Assembly: GCA_038502055.1 (NCBI GenBank)
Contig: JAXRKN010000037.1
Coordinates: 3,720,001 to 3,784,000, forward strand
Origin: Tanytarsus gracilentus
Taxonomy: Eukaryota; Arthropoda; Insecta; Diptera; Chironomidae
Reading direction: 5' to 3'
DNA length: 64,000 bases
A program made the position numbers and the translations under genes. The notes beneath the pieces are model-generated. The model had not been told where the DNA came from. It did not search any database and was given only the letters and a program-made list of their open reading frames with translations. This document shows positions 36,201-51,200 of the stretch, in pieces; position 1 is the first letter of the stretch; each line of letters begins with the position of its first letter.

Positions 36201-39200
36201 CATTTTGCGGAGAGTTCTTCCTGTGTTTTTGCCAGATACGTGATTACATGCACTCCCTCGCCAAACGAATGTCCAGGGACTTTTGATTTGAAAACTTGCT
36301 TTATGGGTTGTTTACTCTCGAATGTTGGCTCTTTCCAAAATATTGAACGTGAACTTTCGTGAGGATTGAGTTGAACAACAAAGGGCTCTGGACAATGAGT
36401 CACAACCGGAGGAGTCGGTTCTGGATATGAAACGAGAGATTTAAATAATACTTTTTCCTGGTCATCAATGTTTATGCAACACAGAACAACTTAACAGGAA
36501 CTGCTGCATGTAAATATTGCTGAGTTGCTTGCTTACCTATGACATTGATTATCATTCTACACATATCGAACATGTTATTGTGCGGACTTCGAGCTCTAAA
36601 AACAACCTCAGATGCACCGAGCGGTAGCAGGGCTTCGAGCTTTTTACCCCACACCGGTTGGGAGTCAACATAACTCTCCCAATTTACATTTGTCTCTGGC
36701 TTCGGAATATGGACTAATATTGTTTCGTGGTTTTTAGGCTTCACTATTGTCATATCTTCATGACATTTTATTGTCGGTCGAACGTACTGCTGATGATGCT
36801 GCGAGTGTTGTTTAACAGTGGGAGACGATGTCAATTGAGCACTCGGTGCTCGCACAGGAATGCACTGAAGCTCCGCTCTAGGATGCCATTTCAAATTATG
36901 ATTGCAAATAGCCACTCGTTTACCAGCAGCTTTATATCCACTTGGACAATGTAGGAAGCAACGTTCGCCCGCAAATGTATCGCCATACATGCAATTTGTT
37001 GGTAAAATTGTCCCGAATTCTGGCTTAGACAGGCGTGGGCATGCGAGCGCTTTAAATGAGTTATTTCATACATGAAGAGATGGAAAAAGTTTATTTTGAG
37101 AAACAAATTGTGAGAGCTTTAAAAAATTGAATTAAATCATTTTACAGTATCTCAATTTAAATTATTTAAAAGCGTATAATTAAAAGCTCTTTTTTAAAGC
37201 TCGTCATAACTCGGTGAGTTTAAGTACGCAATAAATTAAACCCTCAAGAATAATGATCCATAATTAATGAAGGAATTTCATCTATTTCTAAAGAATCTAG
37301 GAGAGCGTCATGACTCATCAACTACGGTGTTTTATGGCTAGATGAGTGAACCCTCTTCACAAAATGGAAAGCTCATTATTGAGTTTCTTCTTATTCACTT
37401 TTCTCTCCACATCTAAATAGAGTCGAAGTGCTCCTAATTCAAAAATCCATGAAAAGTACTTACGCACACAAATTGGATTGCCATCATCCCAATGTCCCGT
37501 TCCATTACAATGCTTAATCGATGGCCCGTGTAATTTGTATCCTTTTTTGTGGAAATGTGTGTGTGTAACCGATCAAAGAAGTAAATGAAAGAAAAGGAAA
37601 TCGAAAAGTCAATGTTTAAGATCTTTTGTTGTTCATCTCTTCGATTTTTTTCTATATAATGTATGGTTGCATTTTACCGCAAGCGGTCAAAAGATTTTCT
37701 TTAATAAAAATCCCTCGACCAAAATTTTGTAATGTAGACTAAAATTTACTAAATTCCTAGCCTTATATAAAAAAAATACGAGAGAGTAGAGAAGCAAACC
37801 AATTTCACATAAATTTACCAACCTTTGTCACATGAAATTGCGCATTTTGTTCGATAGAAGAGCTGTGTTTTGTGCCTTTAAACAATATAATGAAAAGTTA
37901 TGGACGAACGAGAGCGGAGAGCAATAAAAAAGCGAGAAATTAAATTGAAAATTATTACGACCAACAAAAATATGCAAGCATTTACCTCGAGCGTGTACAA
38001 CGAGCGATGCCATGCTTCACTGTTAATGGCTTACACTCGTTTTTGATTTCGATACATTCCGTTCTATCGCGTGAAAGTTTATGGCCATCAGGGCAAATGC
38101 ATTTATATGAACCGGCGGTGTTAATGCAATTTGCCGTTTTTGGACAACGGATATTTGCGTTATTCTCGTTGTCACACTCATTGATGTCGATACACTGTCC
38201 ATTCTCGTTTATGCGAAAACCGGAAAAGCATTCACATCGATGGGCGCCGATTGTGTTCACACATTGCTGTTGACAGCTAGAGTAAAATGAGTAGCAAGTA
38301 ATTAGAAACTTGTTGAATCCTTTTAAACTTAAAAATCATGCTTACTTATGCTCAAAGCTACATTCATCGATATCATTGCACTTTGTGCTTTCATATTTAT
38401 CAATTTCAAATCCTTTTCGACATGAACAAATTGTGTGGTTATGATGGAATTCACAAATCTGACTACATTTGCCATTATCGAATGCACAAAGATTTTTATG
38501 TTCGCATCGTTTGCCATCAGTATCGAGGAGTAAGTGTTTGGGGCATGAACAACTGTAACTTCCTTTCTCATTGATACATTCGTGACTGCACTCGTGCGAT
38601 CCCAGTCGGCACTCATCGACATCAAAACATTTTCTTCCTTCCTCGGAAAGCTCAAAGCCATTAAGGCACTTGCAGATGAAACTGAAAGAGGTAAAATTAG
38701 ATATTCGAGTTGTATCTAAAAAATCGCAATGCAGACCTTCCTTCAGTATTCTCGCAAATGTGTTCACATGGGGAATCTCGTTCGCATTCATCGATGTCTC
38801 GACATGTTCTATCTCCGTTCAATTCCAAACCTTCTGGACATGAACAGCGATATCTGTTCAACAGAGAATGAAAAAAACACTCAAACACTTTCATCAAATG
38901 TTAATAACCTTCGATGTACTCACCCTCCAGCATGGTTGATACAGTCGTGACTGCATTCATGTGATCCATCGTAGCACTCATCTCTATCCACACAGGTGAT
39001 TCCATCTTCAGCGAGTTCATATCCTGTCTCACACTCACAAAAAAATGAACCAATTGTATTCTCACAGTGTCCATTTATGCATGGCATGTCAAGACACTCA
39101 TCTCGATCGTAACAATTAAATTTATCCAAACCAAACTCAAAACCATCGGGACAATCACATTCGTATGTGCCTTCTGTGTTGATACAAATGTGCGAGCAAT

Positions 39201-42200
39201 CGTGGAGACCTTCACACTCATCAATATCTATGCAAGTTTGGTTATCAAAGTCTAACTGATATCCAGCCTCACATGCACACACTTTTGATCCGATTAAATT
39301 TATGCAAATATTTGAGCAGTTGCCATTATTATCAATGCACTCGTCTTGATCAATGCATTTTTTGCCATCTTTCGCAAGCTCATATCCGTCGTTACAGGCG
39401 CAATAAAATGAACCCTCGGTGTTGATGCACAGCTGATGGCAGCTGGAATAAAATGCTTTCTTATTATTTTTTAAATAAACTTTTTTAATGATGTGTTTTG
39501 TATGCATTTCATTCAAATAATGACATGTCATTAGTACGTCTACGCACTTAACAAATAGAGAAAGCAACAAACCTTTCATTGCCATTATCTCCATCATTCG
39601 TGCATTCATCGACGTCGACACAATTTTTTTCATCGTCATCATCAACTTTATATCCTTTTCTGCACGAGCACATAATTTTATTGTCCACAAAGTCACACTC
39701 GTGTGCTAATAAAAAGAAAAGTTTATGATGGATAAAAAGTATCATTAATTATACAAACCACAGCCTCCATTATTAAGGTCACAAAGGTCAGCAAAGCCTA
39801 TTCAATCAATTATTAAGATTTACTCTCGAATTCTTTTTTTATCAAATATACTCACCACATGTGTGTCCATCGGCCATTAAGACTTGACCATAGCTGCACA
39901 TACACTGATAAGTGCCGGGCAGATTTAGACATCGATGTGAACACGGTGAGTTTTCGCACTCATCAATATCAAGACATGTCTTGTTATATTCGGATAAGTA
40001 ATAGCCATTGTGGCAATGACATTCGTAAGATCCTTCATTATTTCGACAAACACCATTAAGACACATGTTAGGATTCTCTTCACATTCGTCAATGTCAATA
40101 CACTCCTCATCATCGTGAGGCGAAATTGTGAAGCCACTTTTACATCTAACCTTCTCGATGCATGTCCGGCCATCATCGTTGAGGACATAATTGGATGGGC
40201 AATAGCACATATTAGGCTCTAGTGCTGAATCGCAATAGTGTGAACACCCGCCGTTCTCAAGATGACAGGGGTCAATTCTAACACAGGTCATCATATCCTC
40301 AGCAAGATCCATTTCATCGGGACATTCACAAATTACACTCTCATGATAAATTTTGCAGGTGCTATAAATAAAAAAGGAGCTTGTTTGTTGAGCACATCAT
40401 AAATTATTAATAAACTACTGCCCGGCAGTTTGCAAACATTTCATGAAATTGTTGTTATTAAAAATTTATCTCTAACTTCATCCCAAAAACTCATTCTAAC
40501 CCACTTACTGTGAACATCCGCCATTATTTTCGTCGCATAAGCTTTGCTGTTGACATTTGCCCTCCGCATCGACTTCCTCACCGTTCTCGCAAAAGCACCG
40601 ATAGCTACCGAAAGTATTTTGACATTCGAGGTTGCCACAAATATTTTTGTCATGACGACATTCGTCGAAATCGAGACATTCTTTGCGATTTTCTGACAAT
40701 GTCAATCCATTTGGACACGAACAATAATAGCTTCCATGTGTATTGTGACAATCATGAGTACATTCGTTGAGATTTTCATCTCGACACTCATCCAAGTCAA
40801 TACATTGCTCATTGTGCGCAGTAAAGCCCGATGGACATTCACATTCTTTTCGTTGATGATGATTTGAGCCTTTAACTGTGCACATACCGGGACTACATTT
40901 TTCATGGTCAGCCAGCGTGCACTCAACAATTGGTGTTATCTCATTAGAACCCTCATCGTAGTCGGTATCCACCTCATTCTCCTCCTCCTCTTCCAAAGGA
41001 GGCGATGGAAGTGATGATGACATCTCATTTTCTTTGCATGTCTTCAAATCGTTTTCTAACGTCCAGCCGTTAGGACAACGACATGAATAACCTATAAGTG
41101 GAAAAAAGTCCAATAAAAGAAAGATCAAGTTCGAGTACGTGCCACAAACCTTCATGTGCATCGACACATTCGTGCGAGCATTTCGTCTTGCCAAGCTCAA
41201 CAATTTCTAAATCAGCACAATAGTCACGAATGCAAGTTCGCTTGTCATCGTGGATGTGGAAATTTTCGGGGCACGAACAGACGAAGCTTCCTGGAATTTT
41301 TAAATGCATCATTAAAATTCAAGTTTGATATATTTTCCAACTACTTTTTCATGCATATAACAAACCTATGAGATTAGTGCATGTATGAGAACAGAATGTT
41401 GCTTTCGGTTGACTCTTTCGCTCCTCATAATAATCATCTGACTCCTCATCATCATTTTCGTTATCGTAGAGCTCGCACTCGTTAATATCCTGACAATATG
41501 CTTCATCCTCGGACAACTCGTAGCCTTGAGGACATTCACACTCGACGCCTACGAAAAAAAAATTATATTTTAACCCCAACATGCCATCACATATTTATGT
41601 GTGATGTGTGTAATCAGAAATTAATTGCGTTTAATTTATCATAAAAAAACCAAAATGTGAATTAATTATGATAAATCAACAATTTTACCGTCATCTACGT
41701 GTTGACAGTCGGGTTTAATTTCATGTAGACTTCTTCGTTCTGTCGTTATTTCGATATGAGTTACACTCGATGATGATGTTGTTTGCTCAACTTCCACAAC
41801 ATCCTTCTTATCGTCTGTTTCCTTTCCGGCAATATTCTCGTCATGTTTCCTCGTATGAATTTCTGATAGCGGAAAAGAAGAAAAATAAATAATTTTCCGG
41901 CGGAGGCTTTTATGTGGAAATTTTTTGGATTTAAAGGAGATAATTTCTAACTTTAAATTCGAAAAATTGAAGAACAGAAAAAAGTTTTAAAAATTATTAT
42001 AGATTTAAATATTTTTCAACCCTTGCATTTTTTACAAATAATTACACCATTTTCTATTCAATGTCTGTAAAAAAATAATAAATCGTTTGAATAATTCTTT
42101 CGTTAATTTATCTCTTACACTCGCACTTCCAATTAAAAGCTCATTTATGATGCTGAGAAAAATTAAGCTTTCTTCATTATCTCGAAAAATGAAACATTCG

Positions 42201-45200
42201 CACTTGAGAGAGCAAAAAAACACTCAGCATTGAATGAAAACATTGCCGATTTTGTAAACACAACGTTGAAGAAATAAAGACAGTGATTTGAGAAAATTAT
42301 CTGAATATAAAATGTGGGTAAAAAAAGTTTTTGTATCAATTTGCAATAAGAAAGGAAATAGAGCAAAAAATGGCCTCGGCTGAGTGAGGAGGGAGGGAGG
42401 TGTGTGCTTTATCTTCATCAATTCCACTCACCAACACAATTTCCAATGTCGTCTAAACGCAATCCATCATCGCATTCATTTTGTAGATCTGATTTGACAG
42501 TCGAAGATTGATGATGCATTCGAGTAACTGGCGGTACGTTGGTCGTCTCTACCTCAATACTGTCCAAATCCTGCTCATCTTCATTAGATTCCGTTGTGCT
42601 ACTTGGGTATGCTAAGTGAGCTTCCGTGTGTTGTGTTGCAATCTCCGGAATTTCTGTATTGATCTCACTTTCCTCCTCACGTGTGCTGTCAATTGAATTT
42701 CTTAAATCCTCGCTTTCATCTTCCTCCTCAATTGAATTTTTATCGCTCCTTTCTTGCACCTTTTCACTTTCAATTTCATTCTCAAAAGGTGTCTCAATCT
42801 CCTCGGGTATTTTATTGATTTCCGATTCTGTTCTTCCTTCCGTTTCAGATTTGTTGCCATCCTCATCCGTCTCTCTCGAGGATTCTTCTTCACTCTCTGT
42901 TTCTTGCTCTTTCTCAGTGACTATCGTCGTTGGCACAGTTGTTGTCGATGTCGTTGTTGGTAGCTCAATACACGTGTAAGTGCCATATGAGTTTTCACAT
43001 TCATTTTCGCCGCATATTGAAGGATTTTGCAAGCACTCGTCGATATCTGTAAAGATAGTTTGAGTGTGAAAAAAAAGTCTCATCTTGAAGTGTTCAAAAA
43101 GATGTTATAACATCATTAGTGTGTGCTCGTTAGAGGAAAAAAGTTTTGAGGAAAAAAAATGAAAAATGTAAACATGTTAGCGGATAAAAAAGTGAAGGGT
43201 GCAAAAAAATTGTTGGAATTGACGGAAGAGAAAAAACTGTTTTTAGCGTAACCCACACAAGGTGTGGTAACGCTTATATGCTCGTATTTCCGTCGTCTGT
43301 CCGTCCGTCCGTTCCATCGAGATCTCGGCCCCTGGACCAGCTAGAGACTTCTAGTTTTCGCCAGATGGTAGCTCTTAGGGTCTATATGAGCCCATTTTGG
43401 AATTTTTTGGGTCATGACCACAGGTCGTGCCACGGACCGCCATAATGTCCATTTTTCATACAAATTTTCTCTTATATGACTTCATGGGTATCGTTGAACT
43501 CGTGATTGGACCAGGAATCGATTGACATGGATCTGAAAATGGAACACTGTGGAAAATGGAAAATGGAACACAGTGGAAAATGGAACACAGTGGAAAATGG
43601 AACATAGTGGAAAATGAAACATGGTGGAAAATGGAACACTGTGGAAAGTGGAACACTGTGGAAAATGGAACACTGTTGAAAATGGAACACTGTGGAAAAT
43701 GGAACAAAGTGGAAAATGAAACATAGTGAAAAATGGAACGTGCTGGAAAAGGGAACATGGTGGAAAATGGAACATGATGGGAAATGTTACAATTGAGCCA
43801 AATAGAAATAATGATACACAATGGAAAATAAAACATAGTGGAAAATGGAACATAGTGGCAAATGACTTTCCTAAAAAAATATTTTCTTATGCTTCCCTTT
43901 TGGCTTCCCCAAACGTAATTTCCCTTATGCTTCCCTTTCAGCTTCCCAAAAAAAATCTTCCCCATAATTACATTTCCAATACTGATCTGTTACAAGTGGG
44001 TTACGCGGCAACACCCACGAGTGGGTTTTGAAACATTTTTTAGAAAATTATTGAAATTTTCTAAAAATAGTGAAAACTCTACAAAAAGCTTTTTAAACTT
44101 TAAAGCTCTAAAAATGGATTTTTTGCTCAATATTTAAAAAAATACTTTAAGTAAATTTTAATTCCTTAACACTCTCGATCTTACGTTTCTCATAAAATTT
44201 TACAGTATTAAATTGTGAGCAGCGACTCGAACAAAGAAAGACAAAAATGAAATGGAATGAAAAATTTTATTCAAACTTGTGCAAAAAAATAACAAGCAGA
44301 CTGAACTTTTTATAAAGCAGCTTTTTTTATTCAAACATAATCTTTTAATGTGTTTTATTGCACCATAGAGAATTCTATCACTTTATATAATTTTATCTTC
44401 TTCCTGCAAGTATGCATCTGATTCTCTCTCGAGTGAATGATGATGAAATGTACGAGAAAAGATTTTGAGCATTCACATTTTCATTTAATTTTCACTAAAT
44501 GAAAACCTCAGGTATGCTTTTTTATGCATTCGCTTTGCATTTTTTGTGCAAACATAAAAAAACTAAAGTGCTTCATCTAAAATGGCACTCAGCAAAATGC
44601 GATGCAATTAAATTATTTGAAGGTATTTGCACAAATATTTAATTTAAGATATGGAAGAGCTTTTAATCGAAGGAAATAAAAAGCTAAGTGAACGCAGATG
44701 CTCACCGCGATGAAGAATGTCTCTCAATTTAACGCTTGCATCGTGCTAAATTTGAGTGATGAAGACAAAGTGCTTCTTGTCATTCACTCCTCGCGTACAC
44801 GTTTCGCTACATTTCATCATTTAAAAGCCACTCTAGAATTTTTTTGCTCTTAGAAGAGAAGAATATATAAACAAGTTCAAGGTTGAAAAAATACATGAAC
44901 AAAGTTGATGACTTTTTTCGCTCTTATTTAATGAAAAGTAAATGTCCACTTTGTTATGAAAAGATTTTTTAAATTTGAATTTTTAATAACTCTACATTTG
45001 TATTTCCACATCGCCTAAGCTAGATGCTGAAGCTGACATGATAAATATCACGCATGAATAATTCTCACTTCATTTTCCACTTGTCTGATAGTTCAGTTCA
45101 TTCTCTAGGCAGTCACATCTGTTCGTTTTACTTACATATGTAGCTGCCATTCTCTCTCATAGCTCTCTAGGAAAAATATATTTTAAGAACGAAACGAATC

Positions 45201-48200
45201 TGTGCTAGCAGTTCAGAGAGAATGATACACAAAAAAATTAAAGAAGATAAATTCAACGATGGGTGATAGAGAAATTGAGTGAGAAGAGAGCAAGAGGGGA
45301 AAAATTAGTGTCAGTGGTATGAGTTCAAGTGAGATATATGTGGCCAAATGAGCCAGAAGCAAATTTTGGGAATATTAGCAATTATGCAAATGCGCTTGTG
45401 CCCTCACTCTAATATTTAATTTATAAATCGAAATATTTCTCACTCACCAATACATTTTCTATCATTAGCTGGATCGATTTGCAGACCATGATGGCAACGA
45501 CACTCGTAAGAGCCGGGTAGATTATGGCAAATTTGCTCGCAACCGTGACTCGTCTTTGCACACTCGTCGATATCTTGAAAATGTTAATTAAATTTAGGCT
45601 TTTTTCCTTGCGAAAGGTAATAAATTTAAATTAATCTCGTAGCATACCGTGACATCGTCTACCATCCACCTCGTCGAGTGTGAATCCGTGAGAGCAGGAA
45701 CATTGAATTCTCGACTCAGTGTCGTCCTCATCGACCACCATTTGGCAATCATGCTCACAGCCACCTTTATCTTCATCGCATGGCATTATCTTTGGCATCG
45801 TCTTCGCTGTTGACTCTTCAATTTCATTACGATCATCATCGCGATGAGTTGATGTTGAAATTTCATTATTATTTTTTTTCCTGTCGCGATGCTCGCTTTC
45901 ACCACCTGATACATTTCCATTCTCATCGCTATAATCTAATGATGAAGGAACGTGAAAGAAGAAGAAAAAAATGTTGGCACAACTTTTCATAAATAATTTG
46001 CATTCATAATTTATTCAGCTCCAACTTTTTCCGCTTTTCCTACAAATTTTTTTCGCTCTTCTTAGTTTTAATTCTTTCTTAGCCGCACACAGCATGCTTT
46101 ACTATGGGTGTTTTGTACTTGTGGCGATAAGAGATATTTTCTCACAAAATCAAAATTTTAATAACCCAATGGGGAAGAAATTCTTATCTAACTTTGGAAT
46201 TTTGATCTTCTTTTCAACTTCTCAAATGACGCTCTTCTTGTTGATTTTCGAGCTTTCATTTTAAATTTTAATAATTTTGAGTATTTTTACAAAAAGTTTT
46301 GAAGAAAGACCACACATTTTACTTTAACAATCTCTTCTCCTTCCAAGAACCTAAAAAATTTGCGGTTACAATTTTTTGTCACGCTTCTAAAAAATCTCGA
46401 AAGTTTTTCATTCGCATCGCTTGTTGTTGTTATTATTATTGTCGTTGTCAAAGTGAATTTTTATGTTTTACCGATGATGAAAAAAAATTCTGTGTCTTTG
46501 ACTTTGTTAGCATCACTTGAGTTCTTCTTCTTTGTATGCAAACTTTTTGTGGTATAAGGATGTAATAAACTCGCGATGTCGTGTATATACAAGCAAAAAG
46601 GCTTTTAACCGTCTTGTTATCACAAGCAGCACAGAAGAAATATCAAATTACGTGAAAGATGAAGCAACTACCTCGTTGAATGAAATTTCTTATTATGGAA
46701 GCGAAAAACAGAAAGGGAAGAAAACTTTTCTTTAGATTTTCACAATGACGAATATTTACTGCAACAAATCAATTTAAACGAGCGGATTCACATCGAAATT
46801 TGACGCAATAAATCAAGTTTTCATAGCGAGGGAATTGAAAAAAGATTTTTTCCCTCCCATCGCACAAAGTGATGTGAATTCAGTTGAAATATAATTTAAC
46901 TTTCAAACATTTCCGCAAAAAAAAATACAAAAATAAAAGGATCGAAAAACTTTTCCCGCATTTTGTCTCTCGATCTCGAAGTATATTTGAGACAGTTTAG
47001 TAATTTTTCAAAGCATCGCCTGAAAATGCTCCTATCTTGTTGCTGCTGCACAAATAAATTGAATTTCAATCGAAAGAAAATTGGAAAAGATTGAAAACGT
47101 TTTCAACTTATACGATTCGACATAAAAAGAAGTCTTATCAATTTCTTTCCTCAAATATTTTCCATGATCGTGAAAAGTTGAAAATGTCACTTGAAAATTT
47201 TTTGATGGCTTTTTAATGCTAAAGAAATTTTATTTAATTTTGAGTTTATGAAAATTTTGTAAGAAATTTAATTTTGAAAAATTTTATATTTTAAATAATT
47301 TAGATTCAATAATTAATTTATTATATTCCATGGACTTATAATCTCAATTTTTTTGTATTCTATTTTCAACGTCAGATTATTTCATCTCATATATTGAGAT
47401 ATAAATTTATGAAAAAATGACCGTCCGATGCATTTATGGAATATTAAATGTGACTCATATCAAGCGTGAAATCTAAATTTTTTAGGTGATGCTGACAAGC
47501 CTCCCAATTAAGGTGTCGCTCTCACTTCAATCATACACATTGAAAAATTCAATTAATTCTCAAGTTGAACATGTAGATGACCTAAATCATCAACATATTA
47601 TCGTTACTTACCTTCTTCTTCTTCTGTGCCTTCTTCCTCGCCATCATCATGTATTTGCATGCATCTCGGTGTATCGCCCACCCATCGCTCTCGGCTACAA
47701 TAGAGCCGATCTTGTTCCAAATTTTCTAACTCATAATCTTCGTCGCACTCGTAAAATGCGACAAGAAAGAGCTTTTCTCCCTTACGCCGTCTGTTAGGAA
47801 TAGAAAAAGTTTCTGACGTTAGAATAAACAACGTGATGAGTTTACCACCAATGAACATTCTTTTAAATTTTACATAGTCATAAAAATTACAAAATCGTAA
47901 TCACACGACTGCACACAGTACATCAGAAACTGGCGAGGCGTTGAAACGACTATGCCACACACATGGCGATGACTGTTATCATTTAAAATGCTACATCATA
48001 AAACGATTTCAATCTTATCGCTTTTTGATTCACGATATGTGATCATAAAAGCAGAAGATGGCAGTCACAAACAACTGTGATGTGCACTCGCTAAGCTCAC
48101 ATAAAATTCGCCTTAAGGGATTCAAAGCAGTACACTTTGATTTCGATATAAAACGCAGTCACGCCAGAACTCATTTAATTCACCTGTTGTATTTCGCTAT

Positions 48201-51200
48201 GTATCCATTATTTATGGCCGGAGCTTTAACCAGACCCTTGCTCATGCACGATAAATCCAAATTCTGCGCAAAGTCATTTGTTATTTGATTTTCCTCCTTT
48301 ATCTCATGCACTTTGCCCTTTCTCCTTTGCTTTTTATTGTCCACCGATGATTTATCATCGCCATCTTCTGCGTCTGTGAGAGAAAATGAGAAAATATTGC
48401 GTTTATAAAGCGACAAAATTGTCTTTTATCGATGGCACCATAATTTTCATGCTTATTTGCTTCTTGTAAAAATTTTCGCAATTTTATCACAGCAGTGGAA
48501 TTAAAATGAATTGCCATTGTTGAGAGATAAGGATAAATTTACGAATAAAACGATTTGAATCTTTTTTAGAGAGGGCTTTTGATTACTTTTTTGAGCATAA
48601 TGGCACTTTTGAATTCCACTGGAAATTGTAAAATATTGTTTATGTAGAATTTCGCCATAAAAATGTTAAATTTAAATTTATTTTAAAAATTGTAATACAA
48701 ATTTTGATAAAGTCATCAAATTTTTCGCTAATTTATTGCCAGCGACACTAAATGCCGCTTAATTTCAATTTGCTTATTTAAACCCACTTAAAGTTTTACA
48801 AGCAACACGTGACTTTCTCCCGCTTCATCACTGTAGAATGACTTTTCGGTTAAATAGACCAGAATTAATAAGATGATTTGCCATAAAGTCACAAATGTGA
48901 TGGGGATTATGGAATGTTAACGCCTTCGCATCTATTTCTTGAACGAAAAAAAGAGAGAAATAGAATTTATGACTTGCTTTAACTGCACACGCAATCATTC
49001 TTTTTCTCACTGTCGCTTTAACACTTTTGTACGCCAGTCAGCTGAGTGACAACAGAAAAGAAAATGTGAGATCGGATGATGATGATGTTCACAACACGAC
49101 TGCGGATTAAATTTTTTACGAGTCAATTTTCGTCTGACAAAAATTGCTTAATTAATTTGTAGAAAAGAAAAAACTCTTTTTTTGTTTATTATCTCTGGTT
49201 ATGTTAATTAATTGTTTTGGCAGTTTGCGTCGTAAATCAAAGCGGAAATTTGATATTTCGAATAATTAAAATCTCCTCACGCATTTCCACCCTCACATGA
49301 AATTCACTCACATGTTGACTTAGCGCTTTAGCTCCAGCGATTGTCTAGAAAAGTATAAATTTTCTGTATGACACATCGTTCATCGAGATGTAGGCAGGAG
49401 AAATTTACGAATTTTTATTCAGATTGTGAATGATTTCAAAATTATTATCTCGTTTTTGTTTATTTTATTTATTTATTTTTTGGTGAATTTATTTCAATCA
49501 ATTCAGAATAAATTTTTAGTTTTTAAATTTTGTTTTTCATGCAAATTTTAATCCTTTTTTGTTCACGCACAGTTTTCTATGATCTCAAATTATTAAAGTG
49601 AAGATTTTATTTTAATGTTTGTCAATTACTAAAAACACCATAAAATTAATCCGATTTAAGCATTTGCATATGTGTGTAAAGATAAAAAAATCACTCAAAA
49701 TAAAAAAAAGAGTTAAAGTAATAAAGTTTTATGTCTTCAAGGTAGACGCATGTGAAAATGAGCGAATTTCAAATTTATATTGCGTAATAATGGCACATGT
49801 CACAGCTTGAAAAGTTCATTTTATTGACACTCTTATAAAATCGAGGTTATTTTTGGAAATCAATATAAAACGTAGGAAAATTCACTCGAGTGTCAAATTT
49901 ATGGCCCACGAGACCTGATCTTTCCATTAGACATGGTATAAATCTGTCGGAAAAAAGTGATGAATCATATGAAGCAATTGATTTAAACACGGAGCCGTAA
50001 ATTGGATCAAAATAATATCATTAGATGGCAATGGCCCTCATATGCATAGCGGTGAGCGTATTTGGACAACGCAATTAGCAACTTCAATTCTTTTTCTTCT
50101 TCTTCTTCTTCTTCTTCTCTCACCATTGTCATGACAAACAAACTGAAATTGAAGTGCTACAGAATTAGAATCGAAGCAGATATATTTGGAATTAAAGATC
50201 ACACGCTTGTATAAGAAGATATATCTCCGTAAATGGCTTCGATGAATTGGAATGTTCATTCAAAATGATTCCGACAAACACAAATTTTGTTGTTGCCTTA
50301 TCTATATCCGATGGTATTATTTTTTTGTATATAATGTTTTTCTCATGCGCTATTATAGAGACATTTCCATACATTATTTTTATATGTTTATCTGCCTTCT
50401 CTAAGAGAAGAAAAGTTTTATTTACGGAAAAAAGTGGTAGTGGTTTTTGTGAGCTTAAACGATTTTATTATTCAACATGTAAATATTAGCATTCTTTTGC
50501 AGACCATAAAACACCATATGAATTTAAACACTTAAATTAATTTAAATCGATCGTAAAATCGCGCGAATGAAAAGCTTTTTAGTATGCGCTCTAGTCGAAT
50601 ATCAGTGATACAAAATAAAATTTTATTAATTAATTTTTAAAAATTTAATTATTTAGGTGCTCTCAAGTTTTTTTCGCTTACTGTGATAATTACTTTTTTT
50701 GTATCTTAAAATTTTGAATTTAAAAATTCCGTTATCAAGTTTTCGTTGCTTTTTAATGTGAATTTTATAACGAATTTTTTAAATTCAAAAATAAGTAACC
50801 AAAAAACAACCATCAAAGTAAGCGAAAAAATTTTAGAACACCTGGTTAATTATTAATTAATTTAATAAATTTAATTAGTTTTAAAATTTTTTATGATACT
50901 TTAAGATAAATAATAAAAAAAACTTTAAATTTGATTTTTATTTTTAAATAAAATTTTCAACTGGTTGAAAAAAGCTTTAATCCGACTTAACATCCAACAG
51001 TAATTAAAAATTTATTTATAAAATATTTTCAAAATTTAGATCATTTGCGAATTTTATACAAAAAATTGTTTTTATCTTGAAAATTTTGCCTAGCAGACGC
51101 CTGAAAAAGTTTGTTGAAAAAGTTTCTTTAAAAAGAAATATAAAAATAGCTGAGGGGTTTGTTTTAAATTTTTAATGTCAAAATTTATCTAAAGGTTATT

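Noticed and set aside
42626..42979. 117-codon plus-strand Ser-rich ORF
   Set aside because: Mirror image of the Glu-rich insert in exon 7 of the large gene.
43456..43965. Long overlapping minus-strand ORFs (up to 169 codons) full of FHFPxCSIF repeats
   Set aside because: They are the 17-bp minisatellite translated; 17 is not a multiple of 3, so all frames stay open. Not a protein gene.
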